64,000 bases of DNA from Agarilytica sp033852165 (GCA_033852165.1 JAWSUZ010000030.1:1-64000); one strand, 5' to 3'; counted from the first letter of the stretch, positions 26,493-36,452 are shown. Notes: generated by a model not told the origin, from the letters alone. Numbers and translations: made by a program.

Positions 26493-28955
26493 ATGCCAAT
26501 CGGATTACCGCCTACTCTAAGCAAAGAAAAAAAGTCACAAATCGTCAATACTTTAGAACAGTCATACCAAATTTTGTATTCCAGTTGGAACCGCTGTACG
26601 CAAAACGGGTGGGATAAAGAAACGCTTGAGCACCTCGTCCAAGAGAGCTTGGAAATATCCAGCCTCGCAGCCAATAATGATCTAAGTGAAATATCTGATC
26701 GCGCGAAAGAATTAGTCATGCGCCTGCGCTGGATATTCAACAAAGGCCGCCTAGACCCAGATGATGATCGTTTGGTTTTGAAAATAATGGATTCAATAAA
26801 AACTGACATATCATCTCTCAAGCCCGGCAATGTCATTACCTTACACCGCTCAAAGAAAAAGGAATCTCCGGCAGCCACCCACACTGCCAAAATCGGCCTA
26901 CTCGAAGGCGATCAGCAAGCCGCCTTAAATATTAAATTTTTACTGGAATCAGCCAATTATGCAGTCGAAGTTTTCGATGACTCAGCTCCAATTAAGGAAG
27001 GAATGGCCAACCATGATTACGACTTGGTAATCGTGGATTTATTGCTCCCGAATTGCCCATTAGCCAGTGCCTCATCAGTAGAAGAATTCCTTTCGCATAA
27101 TCCTATTGATATCCCGGTCATTATGCTGTCGGAGCAGGCTGACTTATCAACACGATTAATTGCTTTGCGTGCAGGCATAAAAGCGTATTTAACCAAACCC
27201 GTTGAAGAAGAAGATCTACTCGGCAAAATAAAAAATGTTTTAGACAAGCGCAATGAATCGCAACTTCGCGTCCTTATGGTCGACGATGACGATATGCTAA
27301 CAGAATATTATGAAGCTGCATTGGAAGAAGAAGGCTTCATTATTAAGACAATTAACAACCCCATCGAGCTTTTGGAAGCAGCAGACAGTTTCAAACCTGA
27401 CGTCATTACTTTAGATTATTTAATGCCCGGCTGTAATGGGCTTGAAGCAGCCGAAATATTGCGCGGCGACCCTAAATATATGCAGATTCCTATTGTTTTC
27501 ATGTCCGGCAGCGAAGACGCCATTCATCGCAAAGGGCTCATGGGGTTATTTGGCAACGCCTTTCTTCAGAAACCTGTCGACATTGATCAGCTCAGCGATA
27601 CGCTTAACGAAATCGCAGCAAAAGCACGCAAAGTTAAGCAACATGTTGAGAAAGTGAGTAAGCGTCTCCACGACACCCACCTTGAAAACCGAGACTACTT
27701 CCTTCGCCATTTAGAGACTTCACTTGAGGACAGGGTTTATAAAGAAAATATCGATAAAAACCATTATTTAATGCTCGCCAGCATCGATAATATTCCTTTA
27801 ATTAAGGAAAACTACGGCAGCCTCGCATTAATGAAACTTGAGGATAAAATTGAAACCTTTTTCTCTCAGCATGCGCTCATTAACGGCCATGGCTGTAAAT
27901 TCGGAGACCACTCCTGCTTATTGCTGGTCGATGACGAGAAAAAAATAGATTCTGAACTGCTCTTTAAAAAGTTTCGTGAACTGTTTAAATCACCAGAATT
28001 CACCTCTGAACCCAGTCTCAATTATTTAAGCTTAAGCATCGGCGTTACCAAGCTAGACGGCACATGCCCAACATCCATGGAAGAAACCATACAGTTGGTC
28101 GAAAATGCCAATATGTCGGCATCCAGTGCCGGTGGAGACCAGCTGCACTGGGCCGCCATGCACAAACACTCCAACACCCCTACGGATACGGTATTCGAAG
28201 CACTAAAAGCTCAATCTTTTCAACTGGCCTTCCAATCTATCGTTAAACCCGATGGCGACGAACAAATTTTTGAAGTATTGGTTAGATTGATAGATGAGTA
28301 CGGCGAAATTTATACGCCAGAAAAATTTATCCCCTATCTTGATGAAGCAATGACCGATGGTAGCTATCATTTAGATCGATGGGTTATCGAAAATGCTTTC
28401 CGTTCACTAGAGAACACTAGTGGTCGAGGGGCCGCAGAATTTTCCATCGTCATTAAGCTCTCGCCTGATTTAAAGCAAGTCGAACGTTTAATGCCGTTTA
28501 TTTATAACATCGTCAGCAACACTCGTTTACGAGGTATTAATCGTATTTATTTCTCGATAAGCGAAAAGGCTGTATTAAGTGATGTTCCCCTAGCGAACAC
28601 CTTAGCAACTGCCCTTCACACCGCCGGTTGTGGGTTTATGATCGAACACTGCGAAGCAACCGGGCGAAGCCTAGAGGCTATAAAACAAATCGATAACGTC
28701 GAGTTCGTTAAACTCGCCCCATCTCTTACATCTGAAAAAACCAATATTAGCAAAAGCCGCCAACGCATTGAGGCCATGCAAGAAGTCATGGCGGACAAAG
28801 GTCAATTAATCGCAGGGCTCGTAGAAGACGCCAAGACCTTTGCCCATTTTTGGGATATGGATATTCGTTATTTCCAAGGATTCTTTATCCATCGCCCCAA
28901 TAACAATATGAACTATCAACCCTTCGAAGCAGAGCAATTGGTTTTAGAAAAATAG
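26493..28955 (+). CDS. Double-receiver response regulator with degenerate GGDEF and EAL domains
   Basis: Domains in the 820 aa protein: a helical N-terminus (1-125); REC1 (about 133-250, phospho-Asp 182 in VIVDLLLP, K235 in LTKP); REC2 (about 258-375, acidic DDDD at 264-267, phospho-Asp 308 in TLDYLMPG, Lys in LQKP); a GGDEF-like domain (about 405-555) with FGDHS instead of GGDEF; and an EAL-like domain (about 570-812). The EAL domain keeps EVLVR and QGFF, but the Asn of the metal site is Lys (VIKLSP), DDFG is EHCE and K-x-D is KLA. Both cyclic-di-GMP domains are therefore probably inactive. A FimX-like c-di-GMP effector role is my best guess. The next gene encodes a second receiver protein. 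Confidence 0.88.
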   Translation: MPIGLPPTLSKEKKSQIVNTLEQSYQILYSSWNRCTQNGWDKETLEHLVQESLEISSLAANNDLSEISDRAKELVMRLRWIFNKGRLDPDDDRLVLKIMDSIKTDISSLKPGNVITLHRSKKKESPAATHTAKIGLLEGDQQAALNIKFLLESANYAVEVFDDSAPIKEGMANHDYDLVIVDLLLPNCPLASASSVEEFLSHNPIDIPVIMLSEQADLSTRLIALRAGIKAYLTKPVEEEDLLGKIKNVLDKRNESQLRVLMVDDDDMLTEYYEAALEEEGFIIKTINNPIELLEAADSFKPDVITLDYLMPGCNGLEAAEILRGDPKYMQIPIVFMSGSEDAIHRKGLMGLFGNAFLQKPVDIDQLSDTLNEIAAKARKVKQHVEKVSKRLHDTHLENRDYFLRHLETSLEDRVYKENIDKNHYLMLASIDNIPLIKENYGSLALMKLEDKIETFFSQHALINGHGCKFGDHSCLLLVDDEKKIDSELLFKKFRELFKSPEFTSEPSLNYLSLSIGVTKLDGTCPTSMEETIQLVENANMSASSAGGDQLHWAAMHKHSNTPTDTVFEALKAQSFQLAFQSIVKPDGDEQIFEVLVRLIDEYGEIYTPEKFIPYLDEAMTDGSYHLDRWVIENAFRSLENTSGRGAAEFSIVIKLSPDLKQVERLMPFIYNIVSNTRLRGINRIYFSISEKAVLSDVPLANTLATALHTAGCGFMIEHCEATGRSLEAIKQIDNVEFVKLAPSLTSEKTNISKSRQRIEAMQEVMADKGQLIAGLVEDAKTFAHFWDMDIRYFQGFFIHRPNNNMNYQPFEAEQLVLEK

Positions 28956-29160
28956 GCCACTCAAGAGATAAGTACTCACACCACACTGACTGATGCAGCC
29001 GGCGCAGTAATCAACAATAAACTGACCAAGATAGACTATATTTATTGGCATAGAGAGAGGAATAATACACTCAGGAACTCACACTAAACGGAGCTAGCGT
29101 AGCAAGCGCTAGTTCGGGTAAGTATTCAGCTCGCCCCTTGCCCCCAAGGTAAGCATTGCC
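28956..29160. other. Gap with small hairpin between the two receiver genes
   Basis: The 205 bp gap contains an inverted repeat GAGCTAGCG / CGCTAGTTC (about 29092-29116) that could be a weak terminator or repeat. The second gene has an AAGGTAAG ribosome-binding site. Confidence 0.4.
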
Positions 29161-30369
29161 ATGACTCAAAATGCCAAGATTCTGATCATTGAAGACAGCC
29201 AAAATCTAGCAGACAAGCTCACGTCGTATTTTGATAAAGGCTCCGATATCGCCATTACTCAAAACCTAGAACAATCTCTCCGTAAAATTCATGAGTGGAA
29301 ACCTGACCTCATCATCCTCGATGTGGATTTGAAAAACCGCAATGGCTACGAGGTATGCGACGTGCTAAAGCAGGACTCCAGGGCCGCCGAAATCCCAGTG
29401 ATATTCTATTCAGAGAATGATTCGCTACGCGAACGGATGCTAGGTTACGAAGTCGGGGGCGTCGACTATTTTCACAAGGGAACTGACGCTTCGGAAGTCC
29501 GTGCGAAAATGCAGACAATCGCACGCCAATCCCAAAAAACTCAAGTCCTGAAAGAGAATATTGTTACCGCTGAACAAACGGCTATGGAAGCGTTAACCAC
29601 AAGTTCGGAATTGGGTAAAGCGGTTCGCTTTGTGGAGAAAAGCTATGACGTTGGCGACCTTATGAGTTTGGCGCAACAGCTATCTCAATTTTGTATCGAA
29701 CTCGACCTTTCTGCCGTTATTATGTTCGCGATCCGCGGTGGAAACCGCTTTTATTCGACAAATAGCTGTGATGTTTCTCCGATTGAGAAAGACTTAGTGC
29801 TCAAACTCCATAGCTGTGATCGCTTTGTCGATTTTGGCTGCCGTACATTAACCAACTTCCCTCATGTATCGATGCTAGTCAAAAACATGCCCATCGACGA
29901 CCGTATACGCTATGGCCGAATTAAAGACTCTTTCCCTTTTATTTTAGGGGCCACCGATTCAAAAGTGAAAATGCTTGAGGCTGAAGCCGCTCTTGCCGCT
30001 CAGTGTGCAACGCTGACATCCTCAGTGGAAACAGCCGAATTCACGCTCTCTAGCGTTAGAAAAGATTTTCAGCGTAATCTAAAAATTGTTGAATCGATTA
30101 TGAGCGAACTAAGCTCTACAATGGAAATGGATATAGAACAAATGAACTTGGATGAAAAAGACGAAGAAAAAATTTTGATGCTTGTCGAAAGCACTTCTAG
30201 AAAGCTCCATATTATTTTATCTGAAAATGACAGTACTGACCGTACAATGCAAGATCTTGTCGAACTGCTTTCGAAACTCACCCAAGAACAGGGAAAAATA
30301 ATCGTCGAATCTCTCGCCAGAAAATACGATGAAAGCATGGATTACCAGCCTGACATTGAATTATTTTGA
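29161..30369 (+). CDS. Response regulator with REC domain and unknown C-terminal domain
   Basis: Residues 5-122 form a receiver: acidic E11-D12, phospho-acceptor D54 in IILDVDLKNRNGYEV, and K106 in YFHKG (the usual Pro after Lys is Gly). Residues about 125-160 look like a coiled coil and about 160-290 like a globular, possibly GAF-like, sensor fold. The rest (300-390) is helical with a run of acidic residues. No DNA-binding or known output domain is recognised. It follows the double-receiver protein on the same strand with a 205 bp gap, so the two probably work in one signalling pathway, perhaps controlling motility or surface behaviour. Confidence 0.85.
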   Translation: MTQNAKILIIEDSQNLADKLTSYFDKGSDIAITQNLEQSLRKIHEWKPDLIILDVDLKNRNGYEVCDVLKQDSRAAEIPVIFYSENDSLRERMLGYEVGGVDYFHKGTDASEVRAKMQTIARQSQKTQVLKENIVTAEQTAMEALTTSSELGKAVRFVEKSYDVGDLMSLAQQLSQFCIELDLSAVIMFAIRGGNRFYSTNSCDVSPIEKDLVLKLHSCDRFVDFGCRTLTNFPHVSMLVKNMPIDDRIRYGRIKDSFPFILGATDSKVKMLEAEAALAAQCATLTSSVETAEFTLSSVRKDFQRNLKIVESIMSELSSTMEMDIEQMNLDEKDEEKILMLVESTSRKLHIILSENDSTDRTMQDLVELLSKLTQEQGKIIVESLARKYDESMDYQPDIELF

Positions 30370-30564
30370 CGACTCAAACCGGATAGTAGGGTGTAAAACT
30401 CAGGCTAATACTCCATCGAATTTCCATCATTCAAACAAATCTACCTTTTCTGCTCTTCACCTACACACTCAATCAATCTAGTGATTCGTATTTTTAGAAC
30501 CTAGCGATTATTTGAGTTTGTAATGCCGACAGACCGTTCTCTTTTTCGACTTACTATATTTGAA

Positions 30565-31665
30565 TTAAGAATTAAGAATCGACATTGCCTTGATCTGAAT
30601 CCAAACGAATTTCCCTTCTGACAATGCTAAATGAGCAACCGACCGTTGCGTCACTTGTGCACGAAAAAGCGTTTCACCTACAGACAGTTGGACCAATGCT
30701 GCGTCAGGCGCCCCGTCAAGATCAACAATTGAAATAATCGTTGCAGGTAAAATATTTAAAATACTTGAATCGTCGTGCCTCGCCAAAGTAATACTAACGT
30801 CCTTCGCAGGAATCAATATTCTTAAATCTTGACCAAGCTCAAAACCCGAATCCCTTAAGGACAAGCTTCCACCAGAAAAGGTTACATTCGCGATATGCCA
30901 TTCACTATCCTTACCTGATACAACGGCCTCGACTAAACTTCCAGGGTTCCCATCATCTAAACAGAATAGCTCCTGATTAAATACCGTTTCGACATTACCT
31001 TGGGTTTTCACTCGCCCATGGTCTAACACCAAAACGTCATCGGCAATACGTACGACTTCATTCACCGAATGAGTAACATATAGAATGGGAATTTTAACCT
31101 CACGTTTTAAGCGCTCGATTAACGACAATAGATCACGCTTGCCAAGCTCATCGAGCGAGGCTAAGGGTTCGTCCATCAATAAAACTTTCGGCTGAATCAA
31201 TAGTGCTCGCGCGATGGCGACACGCTGTCGCTCCCCCCCCGATAGTTGCTGCGCTCTGCGTGGCAACAATTTTTCCACCCCGCACAATCTCACCACCTCA
31301 TCAAAACTCAATATTATTCCTTCCGTAGAATGCGAATCTCTAGGTGCTCTGCGTTGTGCAAACTGTAGGTTACCCTTAACATCCAAATGAGGAAATAAAC
31401 TCGCCTCTTGAAAAACATACCCGATCGGACGACGATGCGGCGGAACAAAAACTTTATCGTTAAACCAATCATTGCCATTGACCGTTAGCCGCCCGCGATC
31501 AGGTTTTTCTAAACCAGCCAGACATCGTAATAGCGTAGTCTTACCGGACCCTGAGCGCCCAAAAATGACCGTTACACCAGAGCCATTAATATCGCACTTA
31601 ACATCGAGCGAGAAACCCTCATAAGACAACTCAATATGAGTGTATATTTTTGAATTCATCAACAT
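30565..31665 (-). CDS. modC: Molybdate ABC transporter ATP-binding protein ModC
   Basis: This is the ATPase of the molybdate importer. Walker A is GRSGSGKTTLLR (about 35-46), the signature is LSGGERQRVAIARAL, and Walker B is LLMDEPLASLDE. A C-terminal TOBE-type domain (about 295-360) binds oxyanion in ModC. The block PPHRRPIGYVFQEASLFPHLDV is characteristic of ModC. It starts directly after the modB stop codon. Confidence 0.95.
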   Translation of the reverse strand: MLMNSKIYTHIELSYEGFSLDVKCDINGSGVTVIFGRSGSGKTTLLRCLAGLEKPDRGRLTVNGNDWFNDKVFVPPHRRPIGYVFQEASLFPHLDVKGNLQFAQRRAPRDSHSTEGIILSFDEVVRLCGVEKLLPRRAQQLSGGERQRVAIARALLIQPKVLLMDEPLASLDELGKRDLLSLIERLKREVKIPILYVTHSVNEVVRIADDVLVLDHGRVKTQGNVETVFNQELFCLDDGNPGSLVEAVVSGKDSEWHIANVTFSGGSLSLRDSGFELGQDLRILIPAKDVSITLARHDDSSILNILPATIISIVDLDGAPDAALVQLSVGETLFRAQVTQRSVAHLALSEGKFVWIQIKAMSILNS

Positions 31666-32355
31666 CTACAGACCCGAAACTAAGGTCGTTTTTTTTCTTT
31701 GCCAGTAATAAACAAAGAATAAAACAGAAAATGCAAACCCCAGCATTACCGCCGACAATGTATGCGCCTGAGTGTATTGCATAGACTCTACGTGGTCGTA
31801 TATTTGAATGGAGGCAACCTTTGTTTCGCCCGGAATATTACCTCCAATCATGAGCACCACTCCGAACTCGCCCACCGTATGTGCAAACCCCAGAACCCCA
31901 GCGGTGATAAATCCTGGTTTTGCCAATGGAATCACAACATGTATAAAGCGGTCCCACGGCCCGGAGCGTAACGTTGCCGCCATTTCAATAGGGCGGTCGC
32001 CTATAAGCGTAAATGCATTTTGTAAGGGTTGAACAACAAAGGGGAGAGAATAGATGCACGAGGCAAAAACCAAGCCCCAAAAAGTAAATGGCAGCACCCC
32101 CAAACCCAAGCCGCTGGTCACACTCCCGATGGGACCATTTGGCCCCATCGCCATGAGAAAATAAAAGCCAATCACACTGGGCGGCAATACCAATGGCATA
32201 GCGACGACAACATTCACTAAAATTTTCCACGAGGCGCGGGTATGCGCAAGCCACCACGCGATGGGCGTACCGATAAGCAACAGTATTAATGTCACTGTGC
32301 CAGCCAAATGCAAAGTTAATAGGATTGCTTGTAGGTCCGATTCAGACAAACTCAT
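31666..32355 (-). CDS. modB: Molybdate ABC transporter permease ModB
   Basis: The 229 aa inner-membrane permease has five or six hydrophobic segments. The EAA coupling loop reads EMAATLRSGPWDRFIHVVIP. It overlaps modA by 4 bp (ATGA) and abuts modC, so modABC is one operon. Confidence 0.95.
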   Translation of the reverse strand: MSLSESDLQAILLTLHLAGTVTLILLLIGTPIAWWLAHTRASWKILVNVVVAMPLVLPPSVIGFYFLMAMGPNGPIGSVTSGLGLGVLPFTFWGLVFASCIYSLPFVVQPLQNAFTLIGDRPIEMAATLRSGPWDRFIHVVIPLAKPGFITAGVLGFAHTVGEFGVVLMIGGNIPGETKVASIQIYDHVESMQYTQAHTLSAVMLGFAFSVLFFVYYWQRKKTTLVSGL

Positions 32356-33152
32356 AGCTCCGTTTTCAATTCTGTCGTTTGCTGAGAGCGATAACCTGAG
32401 GCCTCAATAATTTCTCTCGCTTTTTCACTTCGAAGGAAGGTCATAAATCTCTGGGCGGACGGTTTACCTTTCCCTCGGACTAACAACACAGCATCTTGGT
32501 AAATTGGGTCGTATAACGCGTAGGGAACAATCCATTCCGAGCCTTTCATTTCCACGCCAATAAACGATAGCGGCACAAATCCAAAAGACGCAGCCCCTGA
32601 ACGTGTAAATTGATATGCCTGCGAGGCGTTCTCTCCGTAAACCAACTTGCTCAATAACTTTTTATCCAAACCAAGGCGCTCCAATACTTGCATCGACGCA
32701 CGCCCGTATGGTGCCAGCTTAGGTTGAGCCAACGCTAAATGTTCAAATGTGGCGCTAGACAGGGTATTTTGCGTAAGCGCCTCACCGCTCTCGTTCGCGG
32801 TCCATAACACCAGAACACCTTGAGCATAGGAGAAACGCGACCCATGAGCCGCCAAATTCCTCTCCACTAAACGCAGAGGCTTTTCTTGGTCAGCCGAAAG
32901 AAAAATGTCAAAGGGCGCGCCATTCACGATTTGCGCATAGAGCTTGCCCGACGACCCACTGGAAATACTCACGCTGTCTGCCGGTGACTGCTGCCGATAT
33001 GCTTCAACCAGTATTCGAGCTGTCGGTGTAAAGTTCGAGGCCACAGCAAGCCGTAGTGAAGCCGCAAAACCGAATTGTGTGATGAGACACAACCCCAGGA
33101 CCAAGGGCCACAGGATAATTTTCCAGCTTAAACACGGATACTTAAACAACAT
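32352..33152 (-). CDS. modA: Molybdate-binding periplasmic protein ModA
   Basis: This is the substrate-binding component of the molybdate importer. The signal peptide (IILWPLVLGLCLITQFGFA) is followed by SLRLAVASNFTPTARILVEA, the usual ModA start. The motifs SSGSSGKLYAQI and GAPFDIFLSADQEKP supply oxyanion contacts. I chose ATG 33152 (GGAAG 6 bases upstream) over 33215, because it puts the signal peptide at the N-terminus. I did not see a clear ModE box upstream. Confidence 0.94.
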   Translation of the reverse strand: MLFKYPCLSWKIILWPLVLGLCLITQFGFAASLRLAVASNFTPTARILVEAYRQQSPADSVSISSGSSGKLYAQIVNGAPFDIFLSADQEKPLRLVERNLAAHGSRFSYAQGVLVLWTANESGEALTQNTLSSATFEHLALAQPKLAPYGRASMQVLERLGLDKKLLSKLVYGENASQAYQFTRSGAASFGFVPLSFIGVEMKGSEWIVPYALYDPIYQDAVLLVRGKGKPSAQRFMTFLRSEKAREIIEASGYRSQQTTELKTEL

Positions 33153-33494
33153 ACTTCCGTTCTCAACGAATGTGGGTACAGATGGAGACAAACCTAAGCC
33201 CAGTTTATAGGCCAATGATGCCCGGAACCCTAGGTCAGCTCTAGTTTACACCAAAGTAGGAAGTTGAACGAAGGTCGTAACGGCATGCTACCAAGCAAAA
33301 CTGACGACACTCTCACATCTTGATGCTGATCAATTTAACCAGATCTAACGATTAAAGAAGGTCTGAAGGAAGGCATCGATCATATGAACCTTAGCCATCT
33401 GCGGAACAGCGTAGAAAGCAACATCACGCGAATAGGCTCATGCCCTAAATAAGGAAAAAGCCCCGAAAGAAATAAAAGTGGATACTCGGAAATT

Positions 33495-33524
33495 AAAAAA
33501 GCACATCTAGTCCATTAGATGCAC
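33495..33524 (-). terminator. Minus-strand intrinsic terminator without an obvious gene
   Basis: On the minus strand a 9 bp stem with two G-U pairs (GTGCATCTA / TAGATGTGC) and a 6-base loop is followed by TTTTTTAATTT. Confidence 0.6.
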
Positions 33525-34309
33525 TTTGGGGGCTGGCGGCGAAAACAGCTATTGTCTCGCTATTTCCGCATATTCAAATAACAGACGCCATCATGCAGAC
33601 AGCGAATGCTTTTGAGAAAAATAAAACTTAAGCTCAGCTTGGATAAAAGCCAACAAAACAAAGAGGCGTCAAAGTACTAGAGTTCACATACCCGAGATTT
33701 TGCGATATGCAGTCTTTAGTTCAAACCATCTTTCAATCAAACGCTATTTTCTTATCTCAAACTGTATTTAATCAAAAAACGAAATTCAGCTGGGTAAAAA
33801 TAATGGCTACAAAAAATGGCTAACGTGATCCGCGCAATGTTTTATTTTTATATATTGCTTATTGGTCGCCATTTTAACCAAAGCTCAGGTTTTGTCCATA
33901 CTAAGGTGTGACAAAATGATAATTTCAAAGCATATGAGATTGCTATCACATTATTATCCGGCAACAGACGCCTAAATGATCAATTTAAAACCCACAGAAT
34001 TAACGTACGACAACACAAAACGATTGATTCGCTATAGCCGTCAAAATCAATGACAACGAAGCGTTGAAATAAAAACCTTATTTTCGATACACCTAACAAT
34101 TAGCACCCAACAAAATAGCGCCATTCCAATTCACCGTCATATACTCGCAAAGAACAAAAGGTTGATACCTAGCCGTTGCGAAGCGTTCAAGACAAAAAAC
34201 CGCACAGTTTAATAAACACGTTAAACAAGCGGCTACATTGAAAACTAGCCATTTATTTATCGGCAGCGTCGCTATCCATCTATTAAATTGTAATTTTCGA
34301 ACATTTAAA

Positions 34310-34325
34310 TGTGATCCGTTTCACA
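34310..34325. promoter_or_regulatory. CRP/cAMP-like binding site
   Basis: The sequence is TGTGA-TCCGTT-TCACA, a perfect match to the TGTGA-N6-TCACA consensus, flanked by AAA on both sides. It lies 250 bp before the 34560 gene. Confidence 0.6.
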
Positions 34326-34559
34326 AAACAAACAACGGCGGGAAAATTACCCAAACGACACACAAATTCACATTAACGGCATTTATGGCACCACACACAT
34401 CCAATTGGTTGTATTAGGCGACTAACCGAGACCCATTTCCCTTTTTTGTCAGCGATATACTCCTATTCTTATTTCATTTTCTGATGTACGTCGCAAATAA
34501 ATGTTACAAAAGGACGTATAATGTAACCCTAAGTAACATTGAGATTTTTAGGGGGATCC

Positions 34560-34835
34560 ATGTCGAATATAATTAAGTCTATTTCCGCTCTGTTAGTGGT
34601 TTTTGTATCAAGCATGTCTTATGCGGAAACGTCAGACTCCATGACATTGGCGCTAGCAAAAAAGCAGGTGAATGAGTATCGAGCGTTACGACGCGTTTGC
34701 ACTGTTTCAATATTGGATACAAAACAAAACTGCTTTAAAGAACTACAACAACTTACTCATAAGTACAAAGCTGCAAAGTACTTTTTAGTTAAAAACAGCC
34801 CATATGAACAATTGATTCTCGGTTACATCCAATAA
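34560..34835 (+). CDS. Small exported protein
   Basis: The 91 aa product starts at ATG 34560, with AGGGGGA just upstream; an in-frame TTG at 34539 is less likely. It has a signal peptide cut near SMSYA-ETS. The mature part is about 65 residues with two Cys (RRVCTVSI and KQNCFKEL), probably forming a disulfide, and is Lys/Leu-rich and helical. I recognise no family. The long upstream region with a CRP-like site suggests regulated expression. Confidence 0.65.
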   Translation: MSNIIKSISALLVVFVSSMSYAETSDSMTLALAKKQVNEYRALRRVCTVSILDTKQNCFKELQQLTHKYKAAKYFLVKNSPYEQLILGYIQ

Positions 34836-35062
34836 GCACCTCGTCTATCAAAACCAGCCTACATTAAAATCAATGCTTGATTCAGCAATCGAGGCGCCAG
34901 TCCCCGATTGCACTTAAAGACTCGCCTCTAGCCGCCCCAGACGACTTCAATTCCAGAATGTTTCACAATTGGCCCTTATTTTTTACCTCCCTTAATGGTT
35001 TAATTGAGCTAGCAGCAGTGAAAGAGCGCCTTTTGGCATATTGATAACGGGGATACTTGGGC

Positions 35063-35632
35063 ATGAAATACTCAGCACTATTGGCATTAATACTATGCGG
35101 CAACATTGCCTTTGCAGATCAAAACAACGGCTTTTTTGTGGGTGGTAATGCCGCCTACATTTCAAGCGATACCTTTGTGAACACAGGTATCGAGGCAGAA
35201 AAATTTGACGTCACACTTTCAGCAATCGAACTCGTCGCGGGCTACAAATATAATCCATGGTTAGGGGTAGATTTACGCTACGGCTCAAGCCTTTCTGATC
35301 ACGATGAAAGCATAAGCGGGGCTGCCCCGATAGAAGGACTGGAATACAGCATCGACAGCTATCAATCGATCTATTACCGACCAGAAATAATCAACAAAGA
35401 AGCTAAGCTCTATTTATTATTAGGCTACACCACCTTGGACGCGACGACTGAAACATTGAGTACCGATGGCGACCTTAGTGTTGAGTACTCAGAATCGGGA
35501 ACATCTTACGGTATGGGCGTAGGTTGGTTCATTGGTGACGACTTGGTTATTAACGTCGAGTACCGTCAGCTACTTGATAAAAAAGAAGATGAATTTTCAA
35601 TCATCACGCTTGGCGCGGATTATCGGTTTTAG
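35063..35632 (+). CDS. Outer-membrane beta-barrel protein
   Basis: A 189 aa protein with signal peptide (cut near NIAFA-DQNN) and repeated amphipathic beta strands. Its mature start (NNGFFVGGNAAYI), a mid-strand G-Y-K-Y-N-P-W-L-G-V-D-L-R-Y-G and the terminal GADYRF with C-terminal Phe fit 8-stranded OmpA/OmpW-like barrels (porin family). ATG 35063 follows a GGGG-containing leader; an in-frame TTG lies 6 bases earlier. No substrate can be assigned. Confidence 0.83.
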   Translation: MKYSALLALILCGNIAFADQNNGFFVGGNAAYISSDTFVNTGIEAEKFDVTLSAIELVAGYKYNPWLGVDLRYGSSLSDHDESISGAAPIEGLEYSIDSYQSIYYRPEIINKEAKLYLLLGYTTLDATTETLSTDGDLSVEYSESGTSYGMGVGWFIGDDLVINVEYRQLLDKKEDEFSIITLGADYRF

Positions 35633-35684
35633 TTCACCTCAAGCCAGCTCTCCAACCTCAGACATTTCTAGCGCTAGCATCATG

Positions 35685-35744
35685 ATTAGTGCTCCCCCAT
35701 AAACAGGCAAGTACTGAAAACAAACCTGTTTATGGATGGGTACC
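35685..35744. repeat. GCCCGTCCATAA-ended inverted repeat, short copy
   Basis: The left end ATTAGTGCTCCCCCATAAAC pairs with the right end; 11 bp (CCATAAACAGG / CCTGTTTATGG) are perfect around a 17-base loop. It lies between convergent genes and may act as a bidirectional terminator. Related copies are at 45108-45183 and 62645-62905. Confidence 0.65.
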
Positions 35745-35771
35745 CGCTTTGAATTTACGAAGCCTCATAAC

Positions 35772-36452
35772 TTACGAAACCTTATAGACAAGCTTGGGGT
35801 ACCAATAGGCGCCCCTCCCCTCTGGCGTCAGATCAAGCACATTCCAAAGTGGCCATAACAAATCCACATGGCGAGGATCACCTTGGTCAAATTTTGTGTA
35901 CAACAACTCCGTTGCATAACTATGAAAAATTGCATCTCCACGCTTCACAAACACATTGAGAATAGGCATTTGAAAGCCCTCCCCTGATTCCGCATGATAA
36001 TCCCGGTTGTAATAATTGTAGCTAGAAGACAAAAACCTCAAATGACGCCAACCCCGTAATTCAGACCAGGCTTTCATTTTCGCCACCGATGCTTTCGCCA
36101 CCAAATAAAAATTAATACGATCTTCTAAATGTTGAACATTCCCGTCAAAACTATCGGCAATTGAATTACACGAAGGACATGGCTGTGAAGCATCCGGAGC
36201 AAACATAAAGCTATAGAGAACAAGCGTGTCTTTTCCCTTTTCAAATAACTGCGACATTTTAATTGCAGTGTCGTCGTCAATGCGGCGAAACTCATAATCT
36301 TCTTTGACTGCGCCACCTAAGGGCAACGCTCGTCGAAGAGTGCTAACTTCCTCGATTTGCTGGCGCAACTCCATTTCTTTGGCCAAGAGCTTGTCTCGCG
36401 CAACACGATACTCTTCACTTTCATTGGGGAATGTTTTGTCGTGTATTGCCAT
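35772..36452 (-). CDS. DUF899 family thioredoxin-like protein
   Basis: This 226 aa cytoplasmic protein begins with a helical segment (YRVARDKLLAKEMELR) followed by RRALPLGG, both typical of DUF899. A thioredoxin-like core has CPSCNSIADSFDG near residue 92. The segment RFLSSSYNYYNRDY corresponds to the family's usual S-S-x-x-N-x-F/Y-N-x-D-Y motif. The family's biochemical role is unknown; some members are described as thioredoxin-fold proteins. It is convergent to the beta-barrel gene. Confidence 0.88.
   Translation of the reverse strand: MAIHDKTFPNESEEYRVARDKLLAKEMELRQQIEEVSTLRRALPLGGAVKEDYEFRRIDDDTAIKMSQLFEKGKDTLVLYSFMFAPDASQPCPSCNSIADSFDGNVQHLEDRINFYLVAKASVAKMKAWSELRGWRHLRFLSSSYNYYNRDYHAESGEGFQMPILNVFVKRGDAIFHSYATELLYTKFDQGDPRHVDLLWPLWNVLDLTPEGRGAYWYPKLVYKVS

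Larger units (their letters stand above)
33153..34559. other. 1.4 kb gene-poor AT-rich region
   Basis: No convincing protein gene exists here on either strand. It contains a minus-strand terminator (33495-33524), a CRP-like palindrome (34310-34325) and a possible promoter for the following small gene (TATAAT at 34517-34522 flanked by GTTAC and GTAAC). The minus-strand terminator has no gene in front of it, so an unannotated small RNA between about 33525 and 34300 is possible. Confidence 0.5.
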
